DNA of 28,610 nt from Deltaproteobacteria bacterium (GCA_019307165.1 JAFDKD010000043.1:1-28610), one strand, 5' to 3'; numbered from the stretch's first letter, positions 1-7,828 are shown. The notes: a model not told the origin generated them from the letters alone. Made by a program: numbers and translations.

Positions 1-1273
1 AGGCCTCGTAAGCAGCCATGTCCACCAGGCCGTGCCCGCTCCAATTAAACAGGATAACCTTTTCCTTGCCTTCCTCCTTGGCTTTCAGGGCCTCGCGGAT
101 GACCACCGCAACGGCATGGTTGGTTTCCGGCGCGCTGATAAACCCTTCGGTCCTGGCAAAGGTGATTCCGGCCTGAAATGTTTCGAGCTGCGCGACGGCA
201 ACCGGTCTGATGAGGTTGTCCAAAAGCAGCTGGCTGATAACGGGCGCCATGCCGTGATATCGCAGACCGCCGGCATGGATGGGTTCGGGTATGAAGCCAT
301 GCCCCAGTGTGTACATGGGAAGCAGCGGCGTCATCTGAACCGTGTCCCCGAAGTCATAGGCGAACGGCCCTCTGGTCATGGTGGGGCACGATGTGGGTTC
401 AACGCCGATGATATCGATATCCTTGCCGTGGATCTTGTCACAGACGAACGGGAGGCAATGCCCCGCGAAATTGCTGCCCCCTCCGGCGCAGCCGATCACC
501 ACATCGGGATAGTCTCCGGCAATGGCCATCTGTTTCTGGGTTTCAAGACCGTTGACGGTCTGATGAAGCATGACGTGATTCAGGACGCTTCCCAGGGAGT
601 ACTTGCTGTTTTCACCCGTGACCGCCGCCTCCACCGCCTCGCTGATGGCAATGCCCAGGCTTCCCGGGGAATCGGGATTCTGCGCCAGGATGGTCTGGCC
701 CGCCTTGGTTTCGGTGCTCGGGCTCGCCACGCAGGTGGCCCCCCAGGTCTCCATCATCATGCGGCGGTAAGGCTTCTGCTGAAAGCTCACCTTGACCATA
801 TAGACCTTGCATTCCAGGCCGAAAAGGGCGCAGGAAAAGGCCAGGGCGCTACCCCACTGGCCCGCGCCTGTCTCGGTGCAGATGCGTTTGGTGCCCGAAA
901 TCTTGTTGTAGTATGCCTGCGCAATGGCGGTATTGGGCTTGTGGCTGCCGGCGGGGCTCACGCCCTCGTTCTTGAAATAGATCTTGGCCGGTGTCTCCAG
1001 ATGTTTTTCAAGTGCATACGCCCTGTAGAGAGGCGTAGGACGCCACATCAGATATTTTTCCAGGATTTCTTCCGGAATATCGATCCATCTTTCCTGGCTC
1101 ATTTCCTGCTCGATCAGCGGCATGGGGAAGATGGGGGCCAGGTCGTCCGGGCCTGCGGGTTGACCGGTCCCCGGATGAAGCGGCGGCTCCATCGGCGTGG
1201 GCATGTCGGCTGCGATATTGTACCACTGACGGGGCAATTCCGACTCGGGAAGAACAATCTTTTTGACGTCCAT
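1..1273 (-). CDS. trpB2: TrpB2-type tryptophan synthase beta chain (3' end cut by window)
   Basis: Pyridoxal-phosphate enzyme that joins indole and serine to make tryptophan. 424 codons are visible, so only the last few residues lie outside the window. The PLP lysine is in GSHKPNT and the phosphate-binding loop is CAGGGSN. The long N-terminal extension (MDVKKIVLPESELPRQWYN) with a proline-rich stretch, and the segment YLMWRPTPLYRA, are typical of the TrpB2 branch rather than classical TrpB1. Start chosen at the ATG at 1273 because AGGAGG lies just upstream. No trpA or other trp gene is next to it, which is common for TrpB2; such stand-alone enzymes are thought to salvage indole. Family call is firm, physiological role is inferred. 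Confidence 0.93.
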   Translation of the reverse strand, partial: MDVKKIVLPESELPRQWYNIAADMPTPMEPPLHPGTGQPAGPDDLAPIFPMPLIEQEMSQERWIDIPEEILEKYLMWRPTPLYRAYALEKHLETPAKIYFKNEGVSPAGSHKPNTAIAQAYYNKISGTKRICTETGAGQWGSALAFSCALFGLECKVYMVKVSFQQKPYRRMMMETWGATCVASPSTETKAGQTILAQNPDSPGSLGIAISEAVEAAVTGENSKYSLGSVLNHVMLHQTVNGLETQKQMAIAGDYPDVVIGCAGGGSNFAGHCLPFVCDKIHGKDIDIIGVEPTSCPTMTRGPFAYDFGDTVQMTPLLPMYTLGHGFIPEPIHAGGLRYHGMAPVISQLLLDNLIRPVAVAQLETFQAGITFARTEGFISAPETNHAVAVVIREALKAKEEGKEKVILFNWSGHGLVDMAAYEA

Positions 1274-1645
1274 AACGCCTCCTTTTCTCGAATGTGATTG
1301 CGGTTTTCACCCGAGAACTCCTCAGCCTCGAGCACCTGTAACCCGTTGATGCAACCGGAAAACGCCAATCATCAGCACGCCTGGTCGCGGCCTTTGCCTG
1401 CAAAGAAAATTTACTGCAAAAACCACAAGAATTGAGGTTTTCCGGCTGTTATAAAATTACTTGAGAAGGCTCTGCGATAAAAAGCCAAAATTGCACTAAA
1501 TCCCAATATTGATAAAGTCGAGGATGCGTTGGCGTTACAACCATTGGGGAATGCGGCCCGAATCGTGAGTGAGGGTAATGCTTTTACCGGTTAAAGTCAA
1601 ATGGTAAAGGCGAAATCGGGGCTGACCAGCCCCGGGGCGTCAGTC
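1274..1645. other. Intergenic stretch, no gene seen
   Basis: Gap between trpB2 (minus) and the 3' end of the next minus-strand gene. It is more AT-rich than its surroundings around 1395-1510 and must hold the trpB2 promoter, but I could not pick a convincing -35/-10 pair. No RNA gene, repeat or credible reading frame seen. Confidence 0.5.
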
Positions 1646-2002
1646 TCAGTCTTTCTTGTCCCAATCGAGGCTGATTTTAAAGATTTTCTCTTCGCCCGTA
1701 GACAGTACTCTACCCAGCCACTGCCCGTCTTTCCTGCAGATTACCTCCACACGCTCTCCCTGCCTGGCCGTCTTGAACCCGAGATCGGCCATTCTGCAGG
1801 GCTCCGCCACCGTCCCGCCGAAACTCGTCTCAACAAAGGCTTCATTCTGCTCAAAGGTATCCATGTCCGGTACTATGCCCATCTGGTAAGCGAATGCATC
1901 CACCTGCTCAGGTGGGATAACATCCCCCAGTGTAACGGTCGGGGAAAACGCCGCCAGGAAGATCAGCCATGCGGCTGAGTGCGCGATGGTCGAAATTTTC
2001 AT
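1646..2002 (-). CDS. Small secreted protein of unknown function
   Basis: 118 residues. The N-terminus has a lysine, a hydrophobic stretch (AAWLIFLAAFSPTVTLG) and a likely signal peptidase I site near residue 26, so the mature protein of about 92 residues is probably periplasmic. The mature part carries two cysteines (in EPCRMADLGF and EVICRKDGQW), which could form a disulfide, and ends in a charged beta-like stretch (WLGRVLSTGEEKIFKISLDW). I do not recognise a family. It lies 70 bp downstream of the slp-like lipoprotein gene on the same strand, so it may be the last gene of that transcription unit. Confidence 0.6.
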   Translation of the reverse strand: MKISTIAHSAAWLIFLAAFSPTVTLGDVIPPEQVDAFAYQMGIVPDMDTFEQNEAFVETSFGGTVAEPCRMADLGFKTARQGERVEVICRKDGQWLGRVLSTGEEKIFKISLDWDKKD

Positions 2003-2072
2003 GAATTCATTAACTCCGTTCGATTTCCAACAAATAGTATTCGGTCACGGCATTAGAGTGCCAACCGGCGTG

Positions 2073-2633
2073 TCATCGGTACCATGTGGACGGGTATGGA
2101 CTGTCCCACACGTCCTGTTGACCATAACCGGAATGAAGGGGGACCTGCATGGGGTCCCTTATTTCCCTGGGCCTGATATAGATTTCCCGGCTCTTGAGGA
2201 GCAAGCAGGGTTCCGGGCACTTGCCGAATCCCTCCGGCGCAAGCCCTTCGACAACGCCCGCGACCGTAACGGGTCGATTTTCCTCATACGCTTCCGCCCC
2301 GAGCGGGCCTTTGTGCCAGACAACAAAAGTCCCTTGGGAAAGGGTCTTGGATTTCGGCTCGTCCAAATTGTTCAACGGCGCCTGGAGCACGGTAATGTAA
2401 ATCTCGTCCTTCACCGCCTTGACCCCTCTGGTATACCCCCCCAGGATCACGGTCCGGCCTTTGTATGCATCAAGGTTTCCGACGATCTCAGGGTAGGGCA
2501 CGGGCGGGATGGCCTCTCTTGTCACTTCGGGAGAGAGCGGGGAGCACGCGGCCGCACAAATTGCCGCCATCAAAAGAAATGGAATTACTTTTAGCTTAAT
2601 TACTTCTAGCTTAATCACTTCTAGCTTAATCAT
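2073..2633 (-). CDS. slp: Slp-family outer-membrane lipoprotein
   Basis: 186 residues from the ATG at 2633. Hydrophobic signal segment (residues 16-29) followed by Ala-Ala-Ala-Cys, giving lipid-modified Cys30. The mature part matches the Slp pattern: VPYPEIVGNLDAYKGRTVILGG, broken here as VPYPEIVGN then AYKGRTVILGG, followed by VLQAPLN and FVVWHKGPL. Slp proteins are starvation- or stress-induced outer-membrane lipoproteins of unclear biochemical role. I prefer this start over a longer frame that begins at 2723 inside cysC, because only this start puts the signal peptide at the N-terminus. The ATG overlaps the cysC stop codon, so translation is probably coupled. The signal peptide's n-region is unusually long and is made of a repeated pentapeptide (see the repeat entry). 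Confidence 0.82.
   Translation of the reverse strand: MIKLEVIKLEVIKLKVIPFLLMAAICAAACSPLSPEVTREAIPPVPYPEIVGNLDAYKGRTVILGGYTRGVKAVKDEIYITVLQAPLNNLDEPKSKTLSQGTFVVWHKGPLGAEAYEENRPVTVAGVVEGLAPEGFGKCPEPCLLLKSREIYIRPREIRDPMQVPLHSGYGQQDVWDSPYPSTWYR
2586..2630 (-). repeat. Three 15-bp tandem repeats in the slp signal-peptide region
   Basis: On the coding strand the unit ATTAAGCTAGAAGTR occurs three times in a row (2630-2616, 2615-2601, 2600-2586), the last with one change (AAAAGTA). It encodes IKLEV, IKLEV, IKLKV directly after the start Met of slp. The first unit also contains the cysC stop codon TAA, so the duplication arose across the cysC/slp junction. The 15-bp unit keeps the frame whatever the copy number. 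Confidence 0.95.
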
Positions 2634-3291
2634 GGTCTTCGACAGCCTCCCGGGAAACGCCGATAATGTGCCGCTGCTTAATGAGATCGTATACCCGCCG
2701 CGCCGCGGTATCGGCGTCTTCATCGCTGGAATGGATCGTCAAATCGGGATCGGCGGGCTCTTCATAGGGGGCCGAAACGCCGGTAAATTCCTTTATTTCT
2801 CCTCGTTGCGCCCTTTCATACAGGCCCTTGGGGTCCCTGGCCGCGCAGACTTCAGGCGGGCACTGCACGAAAATCTCCAGGAACGAAGCATCGCCGACCA
2901 AGCGGCGTACGCTGTCCCTGTCTTCCTTGTACGGCGAAATAAATGCCGTTACGGCAATAACGCCCGCATCGACGAAAAGCTTCGTCATTTCGCCGATTCG
3001 CCGGATGTTCTCGCTTCGATGTTCGGGCGTAAAGCTCAGGTCGGCGCAAAGCCCATGGCGAACGTTGTCCCCGTCGAATACATAGGTGGAGCAGCCGGCC
3101 TCGTAAAGCAGTCTCTCAAGATGGTGGGCAATGGTGGATTTCCCGGAGGCGGATAATCCGGTAAACCATATGACCGCGCCTTTGTGACCGTGAAGGTTTT
3201 CGCGTTTTTCACGGGAGACGGCGCCGTTAAACCAGGTGACGTTGTTTTTCTCCCGCACCTCTTGAATGTCGGTTTCAATGGGTTTGCTCAC
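2626..3291 (-). CDS. cysC: Adenylylsulfate (APS) kinase
   Basis: Phosphorylates APS to PAPS with ATP. 221 residues; P-loop GLSASGKS at residues 45-52, followed by the APS-kinase segments VFDGDNVRHGL and FISPYKEDRD and the lid-region stretch DPKGLYERAQRG, so all expected active-site regions are present. Stand-alone, with no ATP-sulfurylase domain. Start is a GTG at 3291 overlapping the uxs stop (GTGA), with GGCGG upstream; the 3' end overlaps slp. In a dissimilatory sulfate reducer APS is reduced directly, so PAPS made here is more likely for sulfating a glycan or lipid, which fits the neighbouring UDP-sugar genes. The role is inference; the enzyme family is clear. Confidence 0.95.
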   Translation of the reverse strand: MSKPIETDIQEVREKNNVTWFNGAVSREKRENLHGHKGAVIWFTGLSASGKSTIAHHLERLLYEAGCSTYVFDGDNVRHGLCADLSFTPEHRSENIRRIGEMTKLFVDAGVIAVTAFISPYKEDRDSVRRLVGDASFLEIFVQCPPEVCAARDPKGLYERAQRGEIKEFTGVSAPYEEPADPDLTIHSSDEDADTAARRVYDLIKQRHIIGVSREAVEDHD

Positions 3292-4262
3292 GTCGTGCCG
3301 CCGTTCCCTGCCGGATCTCTCATCTTCTTCTTGAAGTAATCGATGGTCTTTTCCAGTCCCTGCGCCAACTGAATTGTCGGCTGCCAGTTCAGACGTTGTT
3401 GCGCCAGGCCGATGTCCGGCTTTCTCTGCAGAGGGTCATCCTGGGGCAGCGGCCTCGAAACGATGGCGGATTGACTGTCTGTCAACCGAATGATCGTTTC
3501 GGCCAGTTCCCTAATGCTGAACTCCCCCGGATTTCCCAGATTCACCGGGCCGACAAAGTCGTCCGGCCCGCTCATCATTCGAATGACCCCCTCCACCATG
3601 TCGTCTACATAGCAGAACGACCGCGTCTGGGACCCATCGCCATACAGGGTCAAATCCTTCCCGGTAAGGGCTTGGATAATGAAGTTGCTCACCACTCGGC
3701 CGTCGTTGGGGTGCATTCTGGGTCCGTAGGTGTTGAAAATCCGGACCACCCTGATATTGACGCGGTTCTGTCGGTGATAATCGAAGAACAGGGTCTCGGC
3801 GCATCGCTTACCCTCGTCATAACAGGACCTGGGGCCGATGGTGTTGACGTTTCCCCAATAATCTTCCTTTTGAGGATGAACCGTCGGGTTTCCATATATT
3901 TCGCTGGTTGAAGCCTGGAGAATTTTGGCCCCGACCCGCTTTGCCATCCCGAGCATGTTGATGGCGCCCATGACGCTGGTCTTCGTTGTCTTGACCGGGT
4001 TGTATTGATAATGGATGGGAGACGCGGGGCAGGCCAAATTGTAAATCTGATCCACTTCCAGAAAAATGGGCGCCACGAGATCGTGCCGTATCAACTCAAA
4101 ATTGGGCTTTCCCAGCAGATGCCCGATATTCTCTTTTGTCCCCGTAAAAAAATTATCCAGGCACAGGACATCATGCCCCTCCGCCACGAGGCGCTCACAC
4201 AGATGGGAGCCGAGAAAACCGGCGCCGCCGGTGACCAAAATGCGCGTTTTAAGATGAATCAC
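3288..4262 (-). CDS. uxs: UDP-glucuronate decarboxylase (UDP-xylose synthase)
   Basis: Short-chain dehydrogenase/reductase that converts UDP-glucuronate to UDP-xylose with bound NAD. 324 residues. Nucleotide-binding glycine loop TGGAGFLGS (residues 11-19), the UXS signature LACPASPIHYQYNPVKT, then TSEIYG and the catalytic pair in SCYDEGK (Tyr148, Lys152). These segments separate UXS from dTDP-glucose dehydratases and UDP-galactose epimerases. Start is a GTG at 4262 with AAGGA about 12 nt upstream; no better ATG exists. It overlaps cysC by four bases, and lies downstream of ugd, which makes its substrate, with a repeat-filled gap of 238 bp between them. Confidence 0.94.
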   Translation of the reverse strand: MIHLKTRILVTGGAGFLGSHLCERLVAEGHDVLCLDNFFTGTKENIGHLLGKPNFELIRHDLVAPIFLEVDQIYNLACPASPIHYQYNPVKTTKTSVMGAINMLGMAKRVGAKILQASTSEIYGNPTVHPQKEDYWGNVNTIGPRSCYDEGKRCAETLFFDYHRQNRVNIRVVRIFNTYGPRMHPNDGRVVSNFIIQALTGKDLTLYGDGSQTRSFCYVDDMVEGVIRMMSGPDDFVGPVNLGNPGEFSIRELAETIIRLTDSQSAIVSRPLPQDDPLQRKPDIGLAQQRLNWQPTIQLAQGLEKTIDYFKKKMRDPAGNGGTT

Positions 4263-4278
4263 GGTGTCGTAACGTCCT

Positions 4279-4497
4279 TATATGAAACTTCGTAGGGTTC
4301 AAAGGTTCAGGGTTCAAGGTTCAGGGTTGCGGGTTACTTTGTACGCTCCCCCCTTCGAAAAAGGGGGACCTAAAAAACCCCGAGACTACTGCCGTCTTCA
4401 TGAAGCTTCCTGTTCGATCAGACTTGTCGGAGCGTAGCGGAGATCCCGCCGCCCTTGGGCGGGGCCGACCCCCAGGCCAAAAGCAGCGCTTACCGAT
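4279..4497. repeat. Composite dispersed repeat between ugd and uxs
   Basis: Three modules. (1) 4282-4336: ATGAAACTTCGTA followed by degenerate GGTTCA units and GGGTTGCGGGTT; copies at 22432-22500 and, inverted, 18062-18115. (2) 4348-4367: hairpin of CCCCC and GGGGG arms around TTCGAAAA, related to hairpins at 10714, 18034 and 25863. (3) 4426-4492: a stretch with GTCGGAGCGTAGCGGAGATC, present inverted at 25734-25785. None encodes a protein. The block sits between two genes of one pathway, so it may weaken read-through or stabilise the downstream message. Confidence 0.85.
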
Positions 4498-4500
4498 GAG

Positions 4501-5880
4501 TTAGAAATGAGTCAATGCCACCTTCCCGATGGGGAACACATTAAACCCGATCTCATGAAGCCGCTTATGATCGAGAATATTTCGACCGTCAAATATATAT
4601 GCCGGTTTGCTCATGGAGCGAAATATGGCGCTATAATCGAGTTCCCGGTACACATCCCACTCCGTCATGACGGCAACGGCGTCACACCCCGATGCGGCGG
4701 CATAGGGATCTTCCTCATAGGAGACCTTTCCCGGAATCCCTTTCAGGTCCGCCCTCGCATTTTCCAGGGCCTTGGGATCGCTTATGACCAGTTCCGCCCG
4801 CTCCTCCAGCAGTCTTCCGGCAATGCCGATGGCGGGACTCTCCCGCGTATCTCCCGTATTGGCCTTAAAGGCAAAACCGAACATGCAGATCCGCTTTCCC
4901 GCCAGGGTATTGAACATGGCGGCAAGCATCTCCAGGATGAAGCGTCTTTTTTGATAATCGTTGATCCGCAGAACACCGTCCCAGTAGTCGGCCACTTCCT
5001 CAAGTCCGTAATGGCGGCAGAGATACACCAGGTTTAAAATATCCTTCTTAAAACAGGAGCCGCCGAAACCCACGCTGGCGTTGAGGAATTTGTGGCCCAC
5101 GCGGCTGTCCATGCCCACGGCCCTGGAAACCTCCGTAACGTCCGCGTCGGTCTTCTCGCACAAAGCAGAAATCGAGTTGATGGATGAGATGCGCTGGGCC
5201 AGAAACGCATTGGACACGAGCTTGGACAACTCGCTGCTCCAAATATTGGTGGTCAGTATGCGGTCCTTCGGGACCCAGTTGGCATATATTTCAACCAACT
5301 GATCCCGGGCTTTCAGGCCGGCGGGCGTTTCCCGCGAGCCCACCAGCACCCGGTCCGGGTCCTCGAGGTCTTTTATGGCGGAACCTTCGGCCAGGAATTC
5401 GGGATTGGACAGAACATCGAAATTAATGCCGTTGTTCTCAGCGGTGAGGATCTTTTCCATGGCCAGGGCGGTCCTCACCGGCAGCGTGCTCTTTTCCACG
5501 ATAATCTTGGGGGAGTCCGAGCATTCCCGTATCTCCCGGGCGGTTCGCTCCCAGTACTGGAGATCCGCCGCCATACCAGCGCCTGCGCCGAACGTTTTGG
5601 TAGGGGTGTTTACGCTCACGAAAATAATATCCGCCCGGCGTATGCCGCCCTTGATGTCCGCGCTGAAAAAAAGGTTTCTTCCCCTTGCCGCTTCGACGAT
5701 CTCATCCAGCCCCGGTTCGTAAATTGGGAGATTCCCCGAGTTCCACCGGCTGATCCGGTTCTCGTTGATATCGACCACCGTAACCTTGTACTGGGGGCAC
5801 TTAAAGGCGATCATCGCCATGGTGGGACCGCCTACGTACCCCGCACCGATACACAGTATATCCTTTTCAAACTCAGACAC
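4501..5880 (-). CDS. ugd: UDP-glucose 6-dehydrogenase
   Basis: Oxidises UDP-glucose to UDP-glucuronate using two NAD+. 459 residues from the GTG at 5880. N-terminal NAD fold with GAGYVGG (residues 12-18), then VVDINENRI; substrate region SNPEFLAEG; catalytic cysteine in GFGGSCFKKD (Cys276); C-terminal domain with FAFKANTGDTRESP. The length and motifs such as NLPIYEPGL resemble the animal-type branch. An in-frame start 22 codons upstream (5946) exists, but GAGGATGG sits properly spaced before the 5880 GTG and the glycine loop then begins near residue 12 as usual. Feeds UXS; together they provide UDP-glucuronate and UDP-xylose for surface polysaccharide. Confidence 0.95.
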   Translation of the reverse strand: MSEFEKDILCIGAGYVGGPTMAMIAFKCPQYKVTVVDINENRISRWNSGNLPIYEPGLDEIVEAARGRNLFFSADIKGGIRRADIIFVSVNTPTKTFGAGAGMAADLQYWERTAREIRECSDSPKIIVEKSTLPVRTALAMEKILTAENNGINFDVLSNPEFLAEGSAIKDLEDPDRVLVGSRETPAGLKARDQLVEIYANWVPKDRILTTNIWSSELSKLVSNAFLAQRISSINSISALCEKTDADVTEVSRAVGMDSRVGHKFLNASVGFGGSCFKKDILNLVYLCRHYGLEEVADYWDGVLRINDYQKRRFILEMLAAMFNTLAGKRICMFGFAFKANTGDTRESPAIGIAGRLLEERAELVISDPKALENARADLKGIPGKVSYEEDPYAAASGCDAVAVMTEWDVYRELDYSAIFRSMSKPAYIFDGRNILDHKRLHEIGFNVFPIGKVALTHF

Positions 5881-5974
5881 GAAAAATCCATCCTCGGACC
5901 GTATGACCGTGATCAGCCATATTTTCAGGACTTGCCCGCAAACCACGCGGTACCGACATTTAACATTTTGATAT

Positions 5975-6004
5975 AATTTAAATTATTTTTCGACGGCGCG
6001 TCAA
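5975..6004 (-). promoter_or_regulatory. Predicted sigma-70 type promoter for ugd
   Basis: On the minus strand TTGACG (6004-5999) and TAAATT (5980-5975) are 18 bp apart in an AT-rich patch of otherwise GC-rich DNA. Transcription would start near 5968, about 90 nt before the chosen ugd start. Prediction by eye only. Confidence 0.45.
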
Positions 6005-6266
6005 GTGAAAGCGCGTTCGCCCCCGCCGAAACTACCGGTAAATCACGGAATAAGCGCGTTGATGACGGAAGAACTTGCCGACCGTCCCGGCAGCCATCGA
6101 CATATAGGATGCAACCCTTTGCTCTGTCAACGGTTTTTTCCCAGAGAAACCGCCGGGGGCGGCAAGAGATAGAGACTCCTTCACGGCCTGTTTACCCGGC
6201 TGGAACCATCGGGAGTTGCCGGGACCTGCGACCGATATCCAAAAAGACAAGAGAGAGGTGAATACC
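6005..6266. other. Intergenic stretch upstream of ugd, no intact gene
   Basis: Contains reading frames on the minus strand, for example 6032-6274, but none shows a ribosome binding site at a start or a recognisable family. Together with the methyltransferase stub and repeat that follow, this looks like a decayed region. Confidence 0.4.
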
Positions 6267-6359
6267 GTGGACAAGCGAATGTCGAGCGTCAGTTACAAAC
6301 TCATGACCGTCATACTCAGGATGCGTGATTTCATCAGGCCGCGTAGAAATCCTTCGTGA
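6267..6359 (+). pseudogene. 5' stub of a class I SAM methyltransferase gene
   Basis: GAGAGAGGTG precedes a GTG at 6267 and an ATG at 6279. The frame reads MSSVSYKLMTVILRMRDF then IRPRRNPS and stops at 6359. This resembles the first 25 or so residues of small methyltransferases that start with a segment like KLM...RDFxRPR and continue to the glycine-rich SAM loop. Here it stops just as a short dispersed repeat begins (6350-6385), so the rest appears lost or replaced. The family match is from memory over a very short segment. Confidence 0.45.
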
Positions 6360-6385
6360 TGTTCGTGCGCTTCGTGGTAAAATTA
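6350..6385. repeat. Short degenerate repeat with CTTCGTG units
   Basis: Units CTTCGTGATGTTCGTGCGC and CTTCGTGGT in a row. This wording is typical of dispersed 'CTTCGTG' repeats in deltaproteobacterial intergenic DNA. It coincides with the point where the methyltransferase stub breaks off. Confidence 0.5.
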
Positions 6386-6459
6386 AGGGCATCCAAATCG
6401 GCTGACCCTAAAATCGCGAAACAGTGCACTTTGCACATGCAAAACAGCAGCGATTGAGC

Positions 6460-7014
6460 ATGAAAACGAAACGGCGGATATTTGCCTTACTCATCTCGAG
6501 CGTATTTGCTTTTTCAGCTGCTTGCCCGGTCAATGCGGGTGAGGGAGGGCGTATGACCAAAAAGGATGTTATCGATGCACAACAGGCCTGGGGCGATGCC
6601 ATGGTGTCCATTGGCAGCGCATATTCCGACAAACGGGACTACAAAGCCTTGGCAGCGCAACTTGTTGAAACGCTATATGGGTATGAAAAAGGCCCGGTTT
6701 TATTTAAACCCACAAAGGCGGCGAAAAAGCAGTTTCGGCTTACGGAAAAAGAGGCTGTTTCATACTTCGTCACCGGCGTGGCGCCTGAGGACCATGGCTT
6801 CGCCCTTCAGCCATGGCGCAAGGTGAGATTCGAAAACACCGGGATAATCCTTCATGCCGACGCCGCCATTGCCATGGGAAATTACTATTTTACCGATGCC
6901 GAAACGGGAAAGGAAACAAAAGCCGAGTTTACTTTCGGGTATGTCAAAGATGAGAATGGACGGGTTGTTATCAACGTACACCACTCATCTTTCCCATATA
7001 GTCCGATCCATTGA
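6460..7014 (+). CDS. Secreted protein, possibly NTF2/SnoaL-like fold
   Basis: 184 residues from the ATG at 6460; an upstream in-frame start at 6424 would put 12 extra residues before the signal peptide and is unlikely. Signal peptide: KTKRR, hydrophobic core LLISSVFAFSAA, cleavage probably after VNA near residue 27. The mature protein starts with a helical part (VIDAQQAWGDAMVSIGSAY) and ends with alternating strands containing MGNYYFTDAETGKE, AEFTFGYV and GRVVINVHHSS. This order and the His-His-Ser-Ser ending resemble NTF2-like proteins of the DUF4440/SgcJ group. No catalytic role can be assigned. The next gene follows after 28 bp and is probably co-transcribed. Confidence 0.65.
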   Translation: MKTKRRIFALLISSVFAFSAACPVNAGEGGRMTKKDVIDAQQAWGDAMVSIGSAYSDKRDYKALAAQLVETLYGYEKGPVLFKPTKAAKKQFRLTEKEAVSYFVTGVAPEDHGFALQPWRKVRFENTGIILHADAAIAMGNYYFTDAETGKETKAEFTFGYVKDENGRVVINVHHSSFPYSPIH

Positions 7015-7042
7015 ATTCACTTGGGCGTGAAAGGATGACAAG

Positions 7043-7684
7043 ATGCTGACACAAGAGAACAACCTGACGGTAATTTCTATTCCTTCGGCTTTCAAAATGG
7101 TGGGCATCATCGCAGGGACATGGGCGCTACTGGTCGTGCTGAGTTCAACCCTGGCCTATCTCCCTGGACATCCCGACTTCTCGCTGTTCACCACTTACCT
7201 GAGCGATATCGGTGACACTGCCGGGTGCGGCACGCTTATGGCCGCACCCATGCGGTACCTTGTCGTCGTGCTGCTGGTCTTGCGCCTTTTGCAGTTGGGC
7301 GCCGGCCGTGCCTTTGCCGTAGCGGCCCTGATAATCGGATTGATTTCAACCGCCGGCACTGTATTCATGACCGCCGTTCCTTTCAGCGTATCGCCGGCAA
7401 TCCATAAATCGGGCATCCCGCTGTATTTTCTCGGCGTCGTCGTTCTCCAGACGTTAATCGGCATCCGTGAATGGTCGCTGAGAAACGTTCCCAAAATCCT
7501 GCCGGTGTTGTGCTTCCTGATGGTATCTGTGTATTTCATATTTGCCACATTGGTCATTCTCCACGAGCAAGGTACGGTTGGCCGGAGCACGCCCGTGATC
7601 TGGGAATGGCTGGCTTTCTTCTCGTCCGTGGCTTGGGTATTCGCGCAGAGCATTTTGTTGGGAGGGAAGGAAGCCGCCCGGTAA
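7043..7684 (+). CDS. Integral membrane protein, DUF998-like
   Basis: 213 residues with about six hydrophobic segments: near 20-40, 68-85, 87-108, 122-140, 150-172 and 185-205. After the first segment comes LFTTYLSDIGDTAGCG, which resembles the 'SDLG' signature of DUF998 membrane proteins. AAAGGATG lies just ahead of the ATG. DUF998 proteins have no firmly established function. No transporter or enzyme motif is visible. It forms a likely two-gene unit with the preceding secreted protein. Confidence 0.6.
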   Translation: MLTQENNLTVISIPSAFKMVGIIAGTWALLVVLSSTLAYLPGHPDFSLFTTYLSDIGDTAGCGTLMAAPMRYLVVVLLVLRLLQLGAGRAFAVAALIIGLISTAGTVFMTAVPFSVSPAIHKSGIPLYFLGVVVLQTLIGIREWSLRNVPKILPVLCFLMVSVYFIFATLVILHEQGTVGRSTPVIWEWLAFFSSVAWVFAQSILLGGKEAAR

Positions 7685-7763
7685 TCATCAGCACCCTTCC
7701 TATCTCACCAGCGCTTTTTTTTGGGATGACGCTGAACAGCGTAGGCATCTCCAAAAAAATTCC

Positions 7764-7793
7764 TTGACAAAATTATTTGGTATGCCAAATATT
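7764..7793 (+). promoter_or_regulatory. Predicted promoter of the selenoprotein-marR unit
   Basis: TTGACA at 7764-7769 matches the -35 consensus exactly. AAATAT (7787-7792) or AATATT (7788-7793) can serve as the -10 at 17-18 bp. The next start codon is at 7829. The two palindromic operators lie across the spacer, the -10 and the region just beyond it. Confidence 0.65.
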
Positions 7794-7805
7794 GGTATGC
7801 CAAAT
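7775..7805 (+). promoter_or_regulatory. Two tandem palindromic operators, probably for the MarR regulator
   Basis: ATTTGGTATGCCAAAT (7775-7790) has perfect 6-bp inverted arms. A second TTGGTATGCCAA follows at 7792-7803, with centres 15 bp apart. They overlap the -10 region, so a bound dimer would block RNA polymerase. The only regulator in the unit is the MarR protein at 8609, making autorepression the simplest reading. Binding is inferred. Confidence 0.7.
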
Positions 7806-7828
7806 AAATCATGGAAAGGAGTGCCGCT

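Noticed and set aside
32..1297. Long plus-strand frame of 421 codons opposite trpB2
   Set aside because: It is the antisense shadow of the TrpB2 coding sequence, which has all its motifs and a ribosome binding site.
4282..4336. GGTTCA tandem units considered as a CRISPR array
   Set aside because: The units are only 6-9 bp, degenerate, without spacers, and recur at other loci as a block.
6032..6274. 80-codon frame on the minus strand upstream of ugd
   Set aside because: No ribosome binding site, no known motif, and it overlaps the methyltransferase stub.
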